From Isochrysis galbana (Eukaryota > Haptophyta > Isochrysidales > Isochrysidaceae), in the NCBI GenBank assembly GCA_018136815.1, contig CM030932.1, forward strand, positions 10,100,138 to 10,164,137: a DNA stretch of 64,000 nt, written 5' to 3'. Position 1 is the stretch's first letter; the number at the start of each line of letters is the position of its first letter. The notes below the pieces were generated by a model. It ran no database searches. It saw only the letters and a list, made by a program, of their open reading frames with translations, and was not told the origin of the DNA. The translations under genes and the position numbers were made by a program. Below are positions 22,454-33,112 of this stretch, piece by piece.

Positions 22454-25061
22454 GTCGAGTTCTCCCCTCGAGAAATCTTCATTGTCCCCGCGTCATGAGC
22501 CCGTCTCTTCTTCTTCGGTTCTCGAATCGTACGGGTCGAAGTCTCCCGGGGAAGAGAGCCTTGTGGGACCCCTCCCTTCTTCAAAAGAGAGTCTTTCCGA
22601 GCCAGTTCTCCCCTCCTCTCGCCTCTCCGCGCCGACGGTCGAAGTTCCGCCGCCTCCTCGGGCCTCTACTCACACCCCGTCAACTGGAGCTGGAATGGGT
22701 CCTCTCGCCTCGTCCGTTGCTCCACCGGCGGCCTTTCCTCTCCTTTCTTTTGCTGATCCTTTGCCAAGTGTTCCTTCCTCTCTCAATCCCTCTGTGGTTG
22801 GTGCTGAAGATGATGTGGGTTCCGTCCGGTCCCTCCCTCCTTTCGAGCCCCCACCAAATGAAGAGTTTGTTCCACCCCCGTCGACGTACTCGTACCCCAA
22901 GCGTAACTTCGTTCCACCTCCGACCGCCACCGTCGGCGCCGCCCAAATCATGGACCAACAAGTCCAGATTGAGGCTCTCCGCGGCGCTGTCGACCGCCTT
23001 GAGTCCTCTACCCTCCAAGCCGCCCAACGCCACGAAGAATTTCAGCGGGAGGTGGGGTCTAACTTCAACGCGATACTCAGCATTCTACAAGGCCAAGCGG
23101 GCACTACGACTTCTCCTCGAGTCGAAACTTCGCCACCGCTTGTGGAAGAAGGAGACAACTCCATTGGTGCCCCTCCGGCCTCGGTTGAGTCCCCTTCTCA
23201 ACCTTTGCCCGCCGCGCCGTTCTCCGTTCCGCCGAATTCGAATTCCGATCCCGTATTCAATACGCCCGTTCCTGTCACGTCCGCCGAGCCTGTTTCTGAT
23301 CCCCAACCTCCACCCACCGTCGCGGGCCTCCGCTCGCTTCCAAATCCGGCGGCTCGGCGCCATCCCGTCGATCCAAGCCTCGCCGGTGATGCTTCTGAGC
23401 GAGAGGTCATCCTAGCCTCGTGGGGCCAACTGTTTGAGGATGCCGCCTACGAGGTAGCCTCTCTCTACAGGAAGTCCGACGATTTCGAGCTCATCCACGC
23501 CATTCTCAACGGCGGCCTCTCTCGAGCCGGCAATGTTTGGCACTACCGCGTGTTTTTCGAGAAGGAGCACGTGACCAAGTGGGCTCGGAGCCGCTTCTTC
23601 CTCGACCGCACCCTCCATCACCAAGTCCGAATGGGCAAAGAGCTTTCCGAGATCAAGTTCCCGAAGGGCCTGGCCTCGGACAACGTCCAGACAGCGGCCA
23701 CCTCCTGGAATGATTTTCGTCTGTCCTTCATCAAGCCGCTCGAGCGCGCCCTCTCGCTCGGCTGCGACCACCGTGAAATCTTTACATCCTTGCTAGCGGC
23801 CGCCAACTTGTGCACCACCGGCAACCAAAGGATCTACGCCTTCCTCCTCGATCTCGCCGAAGACCCGGTCCTCTCTCTCAACCCCGCGCTGGCCTGCGAC
23901 GTGCTTCTCCGCAAGTGCGACGCCACCTTCGCGGCCAACGTGCCCGGCTTCGCCAAAGACTCCGCCTCCATGGAGTGGGACAGGCTCGTAGCCCGTGAAG
24001 CCGGCTCCGATCTCTTAGAGTTATCCAAGAATTTGGTGCGCGCGTACGTCCGCAAGATGGGTGACGCGAAGGTGGATGCCACGACGGTCTGGGACCACCC
24101 AAACATGTCGCACGATATCAATCAACGATTCGAGTCCATCATTCGGGACGACAAGGTCGACGCGGCTCGCGGCGTGGATAACGCGACCAAGTTTGGCGAG
24201 TGTCTTGCAAAGACTCGCTTCCGCGTCGAGAACCACGAGCTCCCTCGCTCGGCCCTTTCGTGCGTCAACCTCTGCCAGCGCTACCTGAGCCCGTACGAAC
24301 AAGCCCGTGCTAGCCAACAACAGACGTCGGTCGCGGTCGCCGCCGTGACGCCGCCGGCGACTACTTCCAAGTCCACCAAGACCGCCAAGGTTGCTAAGGC
24401 TGCCTCTAACCCCGCGGACACTACGGCTTCGATGGTCGCCGCCGTCCAAGCAGCGGTGGCCGAGGCATTAAAATCGCAAAACAACAACTCGAACCGCAAG
24501 GCGACTGGCGCTGACAATCGTCGGGCTCCGCCTCCGCCTACGAATTACTCCGCATCGTCTCCGTTACCGGACGCACTTCTTGACCGTCCTCTCGGCAAAA
24601 GCACGTCTTCTCGTCGCCAATGTGATCCCCCTCCGAACGGCCTTGGGCTTCCGGCCGATTCGGGCCTCTCGGAATGGGATCCAGCTAGCTGGTCTCGAGC
24701 ACGAGCCCGTTTCTGGCAAATTTCTCGTTACGCGGGTCACCCGGCCCTTCGCGCTGCGCTCACGCGCTGCCGTCCCTCGGATGCCACCATGACGGCGCCG
24801 CGTCTCGACGACTTAGACCGCGACGTCAAGGAGTGGACCGACGCCAACGGCTGCGCGTACTGCGCCTTTCGTCCCCGGGCTCCATCTGGTACGCCCGAAG
24901 CAGACCTGTGGAAGTATGGCACGGGCGACGGAGCTCATATACCCGTCGTTTGCCAACCGTACATTCGTTTTCTCTGCGAAGGTGGCAGTGGCGAGTGTGG
25001 TAACGACCCAGAAGTCCACCGCCGCCTCCGCACGATGGTTGTTATCCGTCCGGCCCAGTAG
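22452..25061 (+). CDS. Gag-like ORF of an unclassified retroelement
   Basis: A single uninterrupted frame of 869 aa from ATG at 22452. The first ~160 residues are Ser/Pro-rich. A heptad-like segment (MDQQVQIEALRGAVDRLE) starts at about residue 167. A second Pro/Ser linker leads to an alpha-helical region (from about residue 310, ILASWGQLFEDAAYEVASLY) that looks like a capsid-type domain. The tail has Lys/Ala-rich sequence and two cysteine pairs (CAYC and CEGGSGEC). This order (disordered N-terminus, coiled coil, helical core, Cys-bearing tail) is typical of retroelement Gag-like proteins, but I recognise no specific family. The frame ends at TAG and continues in the same frame as the next ORF. 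The minus-strand LINE ORF begins at the overlapping CATG, so the two start codons share bases. Confidence 0.55.
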   Translation: MSSSPLEKSSLSPRHEPVSSSSVLESYGSKSPGEESLVGPLPSSKESLSEPVLPSSRLSAPTVEVPPPPRASTHTPSTGAGMGPLASSVAPPAAFPLLSFADPLPSVPSSLNPSVVGAEDDVGSVRSLPPFEPPPNEEFVPPPSTYSYPKRNFVPPPTATVGAAQIMDQQVQIEALRGAVDRLESSTLQAAQRHEEFQREVGSNFNAILSILQGQAGTTTSPRVETSPPLVEEGDNSIGAPPASVESPSQPLPAAPFSVPPNSNSDPVFNTPVPVTSAEPVSDPQPPPTVAGLRSLPNPAARRHPVDPSLAGDASEREVILASWGQLFEDAAYEVASLYRKSDDFELIHAILNGGLSRAGNVWHYRVFFEKEHVTKWARSRFFLDRTLHHQVRMGKELSEIKFPKGLASDNVQTAATSWNDFRLSFIKPLERALSLGCDHREIFTSLLAAANLCTTGNQRIYAFLLDLAEDPVLSLNPALACDVLLRKCDATFAANVPGFAKDSASMEWDRLVAREAGSDLLELSKNLVRAYVRKMGDAKVDATTVWDHPNMSHDINQRFESIIRDDKVDAARGVDNATKFGECLAKTRFRVENHELPRSALSCVNLCQRYLSPYEQARASQQQTSVAVAAVTPPATTSKSTKTAKVAKAASNPADTTASMVAAVQAAVAEALKSQNNNSNRKATGADNRRAPPPPTNYSASSPLPDALLDRPLGKSTSSRRQCDPPPNGLGLPADSGLSEWDPASWSRARARFWQISRYAGHPALRAALTRCRPSDATMTAPRLDDLDRDVKEWTDANGCAYCAFRPRAPSGTPEADLWKYGTGDGAHIPVVCQPYIRFLCEGGSGECGNDPEVHRRLRTMVVIRPAQ

Positions 25062-26931
25062 GTCGCCGGCGGGGCCCACGTCCGCGCTGTCACCCCGCTA
25101 CCAGTCCAGGGTAGTGGGCCTGAACGCCACCCACCAAAAGATCGTATTATGCTACGGCCGAGTACTTCTACGGCCTCCAACCAGTACCCTAAGATTCCGC
25201 AAGTTCCAGACAAGCCCTTCCACCTCCACCCCCCTCTTTCTCCTGCCTCCTCGCCGATTACCCCTATTTCTCCCAATGCCGATAATTCCATCCTGGTTCT
25301 CGATATCACGCACGAGTCCTCCAAACCAAGTCAACCGTCCCCGCCTCTCTATCAACTCAAGCCGCTGAACCGCTACCCCACGCCACTCCCCAAGCATCAA
25401 CAGTCCAAGACCTCACGGTCTGCGAAAATCCAGCCGCCGCAGGCCCAATCCAACCTTCAATCTCTCAAATCAAATTTCGCATGTCCGAGCCACAAAACGT
25501 CTCCCGAGTACGAGTCCGAGTCCAAGTCACGTTCAGAATTGCCCTCTTCGTCTTACGCCACCGCGCGCCCATCTACGAGTCTGAGCCCAGTCCAGTCATC
25601 ACCGGTATCACCAGTCTCCATCGCTACGACGATGGAGGCGCAGTTCTCCGGTTCTTCCCCACTTTCTTTCGAGTCCGAGTCCAAGCCTGTTTTGAGCAAA
25701 CCCCGTTCTGAGCCATCCGAGTCCGAGTCCGAGTCCGAGTTTACAATGTCACCGAGCCCTACCACGCGGTCGACCGCAGGATTAACGGAGCTCCAGCCAC
25801 CCACTGAGCCTCCGACGACCACTCCTTCCGAGGGAGTGTTCACCTTCGGTCCTCCACGCCCCGAGTCTGAGTCATTTGGAATCTCCGGTCACGTCCAGAA
25901 TTCCAACCACACCCGAGCCCCGTTTCACGAGCCACCGCGTATCGAGTCCAAACACAAGCTGACGCCGAAGCCCTCGACGACAGCCACTGTGTCCTTATCC
26001 CAGCCACCGTTTCGAGTCTCGCCGCAGCCGGCCTGCCACTCCAGCAAGCTGCACGCCGCCGAGCCGATCCCTTCCGTTTCCGTTCCGAGTCCGAGTCCAA
26101 TCGCACAAGACAATGCATCCCGAGCCCGCGTAATCAAGCCCGTCACCGAGTCCGAGATTACGGCCGCACCGAGCCAACCGGTGCTGGCCACCGTGCCCCT
26201 ATCGTCATCACAAGCTTCAGCCTCGTCCTCACCGACGGTTGCGACGCCAGGGGGCTTCACCTTTGGGCCGGCACCGTCCGTTCCCATTTCGAAAGTGAGC
26301 CCTGTTTTCAGTGCCCAGCACGCCAGAAACGACGAGTCCGAGTCCGAGTACCAATTAACGTCACCGCGGAGTCTGCGGTCGACCACCGGCGTTCCCACGC
26401 CACCCCATCAACCGAGAGCCATGGAGGAGCTGGCACAGCCGTCTCCTAGCCCCTCTGAAGTCGCCGAGTCTTCCGAATTCGAGTCTGAATCCACCGTAAT
26501 TTCAGCGGTCCATCCACCCGCTAGCCCGAGCCAAGTCCTCCGAAGAATGCTTCGCATTGCAGAACCTCTTCGGCCACCACCCACGCCAGCCGCTGCCGCA
26601 GAGCCACCACCCTGGCCTCAGCCTTCCCCGCAGCCGGCTTCTACGACAGCCACGTCCCTTCTTTCGCCGGCGCCGACCCCGCCGACGACAGATTGCAACG
26701 AAGTCGATGCCTGGCCCGATTCCTCTCCCGACGTGACCATGGAGAGTGACCACAACTCCCTTGCACGTCGAGGAACGGCCGCCTCCCAAACCGAGCTTCT
26801 ACGCCCATTGAGCCAGCCCAACCGAGTCTCTAAGCCATGTCCTTCATGTCTCTCACCGGTGGTCTCGCGGCCGCGGCGTCCGTCGCCGCAATCCGACACC
26901 CCACTTCTCCGAGTTTCTTCGTCAATCCCGT
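25062..26931 (+). CDS. Ser/Pro-rich ORF in frame after a TAG, 3' cut by gap
   Basis: Immediately after the TAG at 25059-25061 the same frame is open (VAGGAHVRAV...) and reaches the assembly gap at 26932; the first ATG is at 25149. The translation is low-complexity: many SESESE runs encoded by CGAGTC repeats, Pro-rich blocks and two FTFGP motifs. There is no protease, polymerase or integrase motif before the gap. It could be a readthrough extension of the gag-like ORF, a second ORF, or a disordered host protein. What lies beyond the gap need not belong to it. Confidence 0.4.
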
Positions 26932-27031
26932 NNNNNNNNNNNNNNNNNNNNNNNNNNNNNNNNNNNNNNNNNNNNNNNNNNNNNNNNNNNNNNNNNNNNN
27001 NNNNNNNNNNNNNNNNNNNNNNNNNNNNNNN
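26932..27031. other. Assembly gap (100 N)
   Basis: One hundred Ns inside the Ser/Pro-rich ORF; sequence character changes from GC-rich to AT-rich across it, so the two sides may not be neighbours in one gene. Confidence 0.98.
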
Positions 27032-27404
27032 CGTCGTCGCCCGGTCGGTCACGCAAATTGCCGAGAAAGAGGGGTTAAAACATCAGATGAAGAACATTCA
27101 GAATCCAAATGAACATGATTTGAATACGATTATGATAGATAAAATTTTCAAGAACGATGTAACTACATTGGTGAGGCGGAAGGAATGTACATTTGTGCAG
27201 ACAGCTCTGAGAGCTATATCGAGAGAGAAGGCTGCAAATGCCGAGCACGCAGAATTTACCACAAGTGTCATACAAGATATAGTACACCCACAAATTCGGT
27301 ACTATTACTCAATCTCAGCCACATTATACTTCGACAGTGCTCAAGATATGATCAACTATGTCATCGCTGGTACACCTGAACCGCACAACGTGAATTCAAT
27401 CTAA
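27032..27404 (+). CDS. 3' end of an unidentified ORF after the gap
   Basis: The frame is open from the gap to a TAA at 27404 (about 123 aa), with ordinary amino-acid composition (IRYYYSISATLYFDS, YVIAGTPEPHNVNSI) and a much lower GC content than the surroundings. No family recognised. It ends directly before the TE-end motif at 27401, so it may be the end of a mobile-element protein. Confidence 0.35.
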
Positions 27405-27441
27405 CGTTACGTACGCAAAACGCTATGCGCTATGCGGGCAG
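27401..27441. repeat. TE-end motif CTAACGTTAYGTACG, copy 2
   Basis: CTAACGTTACGTACG, then a duplicated CGCTATG and GCGGGCA; same orientation as the copies at 3841 and 31417. Confidence 0.5.
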
Positions 27442-27851
27442 GCGGCGGCAGCGATGGCGGTGGCCGAGTACATCATGCACTGGTTCAGCCCCGTCCTCGA
27501 AGGAAGGAGGTCTACGTCATCGAGCTGCAAGTGTTGCAATTTTGTCGCGTGGAGGTCCTCGTCGATGGCGACGTTCCGACCATCGATGGTCACTTCCTGG
27601 AAAGCCTTGTTGACCCAGTTGCGATCGAAGAAACGCTTGAGGTGGATGTCGGCCCATTGAGGATGGGCGACGACCTCCGCGTCTTCGGCCTCTAGAAGGC
27701 TGCGAAGGTGAAGGTTGAGCAACAGGAGAGAGAGGATGGTGGCACGGTGGACTCGATGGACAGCATCACGCAGAGCTTGCAGATGTTGAGGCAAGATGAG
27801 CTTCTCTGCGCTACAGAAAACAGCACGTGTGTCCCCACTTGGGTCGGACAT
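27423..27851 (-). CDS. Hypothetical ORF, possibly part of a split transposon gene
   Basis: 142 aa on the minus strand (from MSDPSGDTRAV). It contains a well-formed stretch, RATILSLLLLNLHLRSLLE, and DIHLKRFFDRNWVNKAFQE; no family recognised. The LINE copy at 27891-30987 inserted 39 bp upstream of its ATG. On the far side of that LINE lies an IS5-like transposase fragment on the same strand (31091-31297). Before the LINE landed, the two would have been about 140 bp apart, so they may be exons or parts of one mobile element. Confidence 0.35.
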   Translation of the reverse strand: MSDPSGDTRAVFCSAEKLILPQHLQALRDAVHRVHRATILSLLLLNLHLRSLLEAEDAEVVAHPQWADIHLKRFFDRNWVNKAFQEVTIDGRNVAIDEDLHATKLQHLQLDDVDLLPSRTGLNQCMMYSATAIAAAACPHSA

Positions 27852-28195
27852 CGTTCATGCTTCTCCAATGTGCATCTGACTGGCAGCGTAAAAAAAAAAA
27901 TCTTCTTAAAATTCCCCGCTACGCGTGCGGCGTGAGGCAGTGTGCTAGTGTACCTCCCTACTACCCAACCTTAACCCCTGACAACCCCCTTCCCCTTTCC
28001 CAGTTCCCTCTTTATCGGAGAAGCTGGTTCCGGGGAGGCCGCGCGCGCTGCTTCGGCCGGGAGTTGGAGAGAAGGGGGCTGGAGACTGTGATTCGTCCTG
28101 TACGCTAGTGTTGATTCGGGTTGCCTTCTATTGTATTTCGTGGGATCTTTATTGATATCCTCCTCGTTTTCTTCTAAGACGCGGTATTAAGTGCC

Positions 28196-30425
28196 TCAGG
28201 TGATGTTACGGATGTCTAGCCCTCCCGCCGCCTGCAGGAGGTCTTCCGATGCTTCTAGGTTGAACTCCTTGTCCACCGTGTAGAGCGGACTTATCAATTT
28301 CTTAAAGTGTTTGTTACTCGGGGCGTGTAGCCCCATATTCTCTCGTTGTTTTTTCAGCCTCAGAAAGAACCCGACTTTCGCCGTTACTAATAGGTGGTAT
28401 CTCGCAAGGATCGCTCTTAAGATCGACCTAACGGACCTGCCGTCCGCGTTGCCATATTGGATGTTATAAAAGTCAGTTAGGATGTACCTCCACGCCAGGA
28501 TGCCTAGGTATCCCGAGGAGGGGTGCGGTCTGTCCACTTGATAGCAGAAAAGTCGTTGGGCTGTTTCGGATCCCGGCCTGAGGCTAATCCCCAGAAGTCC
28601 TTCTATGAATTCAAAGATGGGCTCCGTCGCGATGCATGATGCCAGGTGAGTGGAGCTTTCAGGGGCTATGCCGCAAAAGCGGCATGTTGGATCGTCAGCA
28701 AAGCGGTTCGCTGTAGCTAACCTCCTATGTAGGACATGTTTGAAATGCAAGTAAGAGTCTCTAGGCGTCAAAAAGTTATATTTGTATAATTGCGATATTT
28801 GTTTCCACTTCCCCGAGAGGACCGGTAACCTTTTTTCCCATCTTAGTGTGGATTTTTGTGTTTTGGTTTTCCTCAAAGCGAGGAACGCTTTAGTCAAGTC
28901 CCTGACACTTACATCCTCTAGTGTTGTACGCGTGCCTTTTAGCATGTATTCTTGAGGTAACGGGTACGCCGTTTCCGCCGGGCCGTCGTACGCATGTCCC
29001 CACTTCAGCGGGGTGTATAGTTCGTCGGGCAGTAGTTGCGGGCTAATCCGCTCGTGGATGTGGGGCTCTCCCATGACATTGAGCTGGACCTTGTGGTAGT
29101 CGCCTCTTCGGCGCAGATAAAAGTTATGGTCTATATCGACTAGGATCTCGCCTAGATCGTGTGCGTCCGGATCTTCCTGAGGGAGTATCTCTTGCTCCTC
29201 TGGAGCCGGGGGCGGAGTCTTCGCTTGTTTTTTAAGAAGGTTCATATAATCGAAAGTGGTATGTATTAGTCTTGATCTCGTCCACTCAGAAATCTTTTCC
29301 CATGACTTAAGAAAGGGGCCTACCGATATGTAATTTCCCCTATGGCGTATCCAACGTTCTCCGTCCGGCAAGTAAGCCGCGCATTCTTCCATAGTGTAAA
29401 CGTCCCCCGTATCCGGGTTTATGGTGTTGTGAACAATAACTGTCTGTAGAGACTCCCATTTCGACCTATGTGAGTGATGGATAGCCGGAGGCTTGTGGAA
29501 AAGATTGTGCCATATCGGGGAGCCCTGAGTGCCTTCTCGTGTGATTTCTCCCCTAAGGAAGTTGATCCTTCTGAAGTTCTCCAGCGCGTGCTTCCAGAAT
29601 GCCGGGAGCGTGTTATTGCCGCGAATGCTAGCCGTGAGGCTCTTCGAGTCGACCTTCGAAAAGACCGCCGCTCGCCCTAAGGGGGTGCGGCTGAACCATT
29701 GATCCAAGACTATCTTCCATTCCGCCATTGACGGGTTAAGATATCGGACTATCCATATCGCTTGGAGCGCCCTCGTGTGTTCGGCCATGGGAAGTAGTCC
29801 GACCCCCAATAGGGGCCCGTCTTCGCTTGTGCCTACCCTCGGATATGCCGGAAGGGTTATCCATTTCCGACCCTCTTGCGAGGAGCCTAGCTCATCCGCC
29901 TGAAGTCGGGGAGACCTATCCCACAATATAGTTTGAACGTCCGAGTCAATGGCCTCCATGAACCATGCCGGAGGAGTGGACGTGGATAGCCAATATCTCG
30001 GCGTCCCGTAGATTATGAAGTTCACTAGCAGCGTCCTCCCGTGAATGGAGAGACTCTTCAGACCTCTCCATGTTGCGACCTTTTTCTTAAGCTTCGCGTA
30101 TAGCTTCTCCCAGAAGGAGTCGTTTTCTAGCCCTTCCCAGAAAGGGACTCCTAGAATGGTCGCATACTCGCCTTCGCCGAGCGTTTTAAGATAAGTTAGC
30201 GTCTCGGGGACCTGCGCCCCTGTAAGCGATCCCATTCTTATTAGTATACTCTTGTTTTTGTTCACCCTAGCCCCGGTGGCGGTTCCATATGTCTCTAAGA
30301 TGTGCATCGCCCTCTCCAGTGACTCGAAAGAGCTCGCTAAAATTTGCGTGTCGTCGGCAAACTGCGAAAGCCTTAACTCTCTAGGTCCTATTGTGATTCC
30401 CTTCATCTCAGGGTGTGGTGTTGTG
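28196..30425 (-). pseudogene. LINE polyprotein, polymerase C-terminal part to zinc knuckle
   Basis: Frame read on the minus strand. The polymerase catalytic box is present as LSQFADDTQILASS, preceded by KGITIGPREL. The thumb region follows with KLKKKVATWRGL, SIHGRTLLVNFII and GTPRYWLS. The C-terminal domain has HFKHVLHRRLATANRFAD, the knuckle CRFC ... THLASC and ILAWRYILTDFYNIQY, and ends DIRNIT. The endonuclease domain and the first polymerase motifs are missing, so the copy cannot be autonomous. The frame continues past 30425 to 30595 only by chance, through ORF1 DNA in another phase. Confidence 0.85.
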
Positions 30426-30962
30426 GAGAGTCGGCTTTGGATCCGATTGGGGATCCGCCCGCTTGCGCGACGGCTGCTGTGGTTGTTGGGCTTGTGGCTG
30501 CTGGGCTTGCTGGGCTGTATCCTTCCCTTTGTGTCCATGCGCAGCTTGCGCGTATGTCCTGGTCGCTTGAGTTGGTTGTTGGTTTGAGGGCGCAAAGGCC
30601 CCCAAAATGGATTGTTGTGTTAAGTGCCCGCCCCCGAGGGGTGCACTGATGGTAGGAGTGGCCGCCATGGGGGTGGCAGCAGAGCTGCCACCTCCCATGG
30701 GGAGTCCTTGAGTTGGTGGAGGAACGGAGGGGTTGGGTGGCAGGGCTTTGCCCTGGGTCTGGTTGTCACCAGGGAACAGGACTCTGCCTGTTCCCTGGTT
30801 CTGTAGCAGCTTGGGAGGCGAGGGCGGTGCCGTCATCTCGACGTCGTTGTCAGGCGGCGCGGCGGCCTGTGGGCGCTTGGGCTCCGGCGGTTTGGGGCGG
30901 CCCCGTTGGGGCGTCGTGACGGCGGGGGGCTGGGAGGTGGGAGCGGTCGGCGCGCGCTCCAT
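30408..30962 (-). pseudogene. LINE ORF1 N-terminal part
   Basis: ATG at 30962 (MERAPTAPTSQPPAVTTPQ), then a Pro/Gln/Ala-rich disordered region of 184 aa. It stops at 30408 just past the deletion junction, out of frame with the polymerase part. Related ORF1 starts are at 14225 (+), 32167 (+), 32723 (-), 39986 (-) and 47155 (-). Confidence 0.65.
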
Positions 30963-31090
30963 CGCTAAAACTATAACAATAGTTTTTCATCTGACTGGCA
31001 GCGTAGAAAGTGCTCCCAAGAAGGTCCCCCTTCCGCTCTGAATTTGACAGGGTGCTGACGCGAGAGCACACCACCGGGATCCCTCTTGTT

Positions 31091-31297
31091 CTAACTCGGA
31101 CACGGTGGCGCTGACGCGAGCACACCGCCCAAACGATGACCGAATGCAAGTGTGAGCAGAAGAATGAGCGTACAAGAGCACCGTTCATAACGGAAAGACA
31201 GCCTTCGGAATGCTTGCAGGTGCGCAAAGGTGTGCTCGACAACCACTCGTTTGGAATTGGAACGTTGAGTCGTCTTGGTCCGTCTGCGTATGGACAC
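31091..31297 (-). pseudogene. IS5/DDE_Tnp_4-like transposase fragment
   Basis: The minus-strand frame contains SKRVVVEHTFAHLQAFRRL followed by SFRYER. This is the conserved C-terminal 'RxVVExTFAxLxxFRRLxxRYE' block of IS5-type DDE transposases, which holds the last catalytic Glu (in VEH). A plausible 5' splice site (GAACG|GTGCTC) follows directly. The rest of the catalytic domain was not found upstream within the 31300-31450 segment, so this is a fragment. Confidence 0.45.
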
Positions 31298-31416
31298 TGG
31301 GAGGGGGTATGGACTCGGTGCCCGGGGGAGACGGACTCAAGGCGGAGGGGGGCGGCCATGGTGGCGACTCAGAGCAGGAAAAACGGGGTGGGAGAAAACC
31401 AAGTCGTAGGAGGTAG

Positions 31417-31448
31417 CTAACGTTATGTACGAACACGCTATGCGGGCA
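31417..31448. repeat. TE-end motif CTAACGTTAYGTACG, copy 3
   Basis: CTAACGTTATGTACGAACACGC then TATGCGGGCA, matching 3841 and 27401. Confidence 0.5.
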
Positions 31449-31681
31449 CAAAAACCACTCTAAAAGCGCACTTCCCTCCAGCCACCCGCAGCACTTTGGC
31501 AGGAAACCAACATGGGATGAGATATCGTGATTTCAACGATATGTCCACCCTGCCCCAAATCGAGTGAATGGAGTCAGACCACGTGTGTGTTTCAACATGT
31601 GAAGTGTCAAGTTGACTCAAGTAACCTCCAGGTGACAATGAAAGGTGTTAGCAGCGATGGGGATAATTGAACGCTTTTGGT

Positions 31682-32100
31682 CTGGTAAGTGCGGCTGAGC
31701 GCCTGAAGCAATACCCATCCCATGGCCTTGAACAGCTTTCAGGCCGTCGCGACGTACTCTTTTGTCGGCCATGCAAGAAAGAGATCTCCGTCGTCTACTC
31801 CAACTTTGTAGTGCATATCAAATCCAACAGACACATTCAAAATGTAGAGGGTTTGGCGCAGCGTAGCAAAGACTCGACCGAGGTCAGTGAATTCATCACC
31901 GATTACTACGAGGCCAATCCCAACGAGGTGGGGAGTGTTACGCCGGAGAAAACACTCCTCTTCAGATGGACAGTCGTCGACGCCTTCTTGGAAAGTGGCA
32001 TCCCTTTGAGCAAAGTGGATGAGCTGCGCCATGTATTTGAGCTCGCAGGCCGGCGGAGGAAGACTGTGGCTTCTCTTTCGTTCTTGCTCGGTTTGTATCA
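31682..32100 (+). pseudogene. hAT-transposase N-terminal zinc-finger fragment
   Basis: The plus-strand frame encodes a BED/CGGBP1-like finger, VLFCRPCKKEISV followed by SNFVVHIKSNRH, then a linker and VVDAFLESGIPLSKVDEL. That combination is the N-terminal region of many protist hAT transposases. The catalytic core does not follow; a LINE 5' end begins at about 32147 instead. It is a truncated remnant. The finger residues C..C..H...H are intact. A hAT MITE with proper ends is present at 39327-39776, but I cannot link the two. Confidence 0.5.
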
Positions 32101-32144
32101 TTTTTCTTATATCTCATGGAATCTCTCATGCTGTCCGTTACAAA

Positions 32145-32200
32145 AACTATTGTTATAGTTTTAGCGATGGAGCGCGCGCCGACCGCTCTGCATTTCTTAC
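32145..32200 (+). repeat. LINE family A 5' end (hairpin plus ORF1 start)
   Basis: AACTATTGTTATAGTT hairpin and ATGGAGCGCGCGCCGACC at 32167, identical in layout to the 5' end at 30962. Only a short piece of ORF1 follows. Confidence 0.55.
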
Positions 32201-33112
32201 CTTGAACGCGTGGACAATTACCGTACCGGTAAAAATAAAACTCAAATCTTCGAATTTCAAGACGAAAATCGGCGGACCAGGATTTGAGCCCAGGGAGAAT
32301 CCGAATCTGCACGCCTTGAGTGACCAAGACGAACATAGAAGACGATATATAACGACGAAGGCACGTACCTATACCGTAATATTCATGCCAGGAGGCCTGA
32401 ATACAACATGTTCAAACAATGTTCAGATGAGTGTATAAGTCAGCAAACCAACATTTGCTTTTTGAAAATTCGGATTTCGGCGGTGGAACGTGACCATACG
32501 GGTTTTTACACTGTAGAGAGGGGGTTATACTTGTAGACGAAAGGGGCTTATTCTCTCAGAGAGGGGGCAGCGCCAAGCCAAACTTGCAGCCCACTTCTAG
32601 AGAGGGCCCAAACTTTTGGCGCACTAGAGAAGGCCACCCAATCTTCAAGAAACAAGAAAAACTCCTACCTAGAAGCATTGACCTGAGCCTACAGCGCGGG
32701 GAGGGGAGCGGGATGCGCTCCATGACCCTATCGTTTCAACGATAGTACAGCTCTCGTGCGACCTAAGATGGTGTAAGGGAAAGGGCGGGGCAGCGTGGCA
32801 CGAGGGCTCTCTGGCTCTCCCCCCCTCTCTCCCTTCCCCTCCCCCTCGAAATATCCGGAAAGTATCCCGGATATGCCCATTCCGACAGACCTCCGAAATA
32901 TCAGAGACAAACATCTCGATCAAGATGCCTACCGCTACTCGCTGCAAAGAAGATTCCCGTGCCTAACATCTCACCAAACCTGTGTACACTACTTGCGCCA
33001 CTTTTAGAGGCATTCACTACCAAGCCGACGAATCGGTTGCGAAATCATTCATTTGCTCGCCTTCTTCCCTCGTCCTCTGGCGCAACCACGAGAGAACTGT
33101 TTCGAGCCTCGC
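32200..33112. other. Intergenic stretch, mostly unassigned
   Basis: AT-rich sequence to 32520, then mixed sequence. A minus-strand LINE 5' end lies at about 32723-32750: a CTATCGTT/AACGATAG hairpin before ATGGAGCGCATCCCG. From 32850 the sequence is the 3' flank of the Argonaute gene. No further gene seen. Confidence 0.35.

Larger units (their letters stand above)
27873..31005 (-). mobile_element. Non-LTR retrotransposon family A copy with 18 bp TSDs
   Basis: The element proper is 27891-30987, flanked by perfect 18 bp duplications CATCTGACTGGCAGCGTA at 27873-27890 and 30988-31005: the hallmark of target-primed reverse transcription. The 5' end has the AACTATTGTTATAGTT hairpin and ORF1 start; the 3' end carries a UTR of about 300 bp ending in a T-run in the sense direction (A-run on plus at 27891-27901). 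At 3.1 kb it is too short for a full LINE: most of ORF1, the endonuclease and the first part of the polymerase are missing, with the break at about 30413. It is therefore internally deleted rather than 5'-truncated. Confidence 0.9.
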
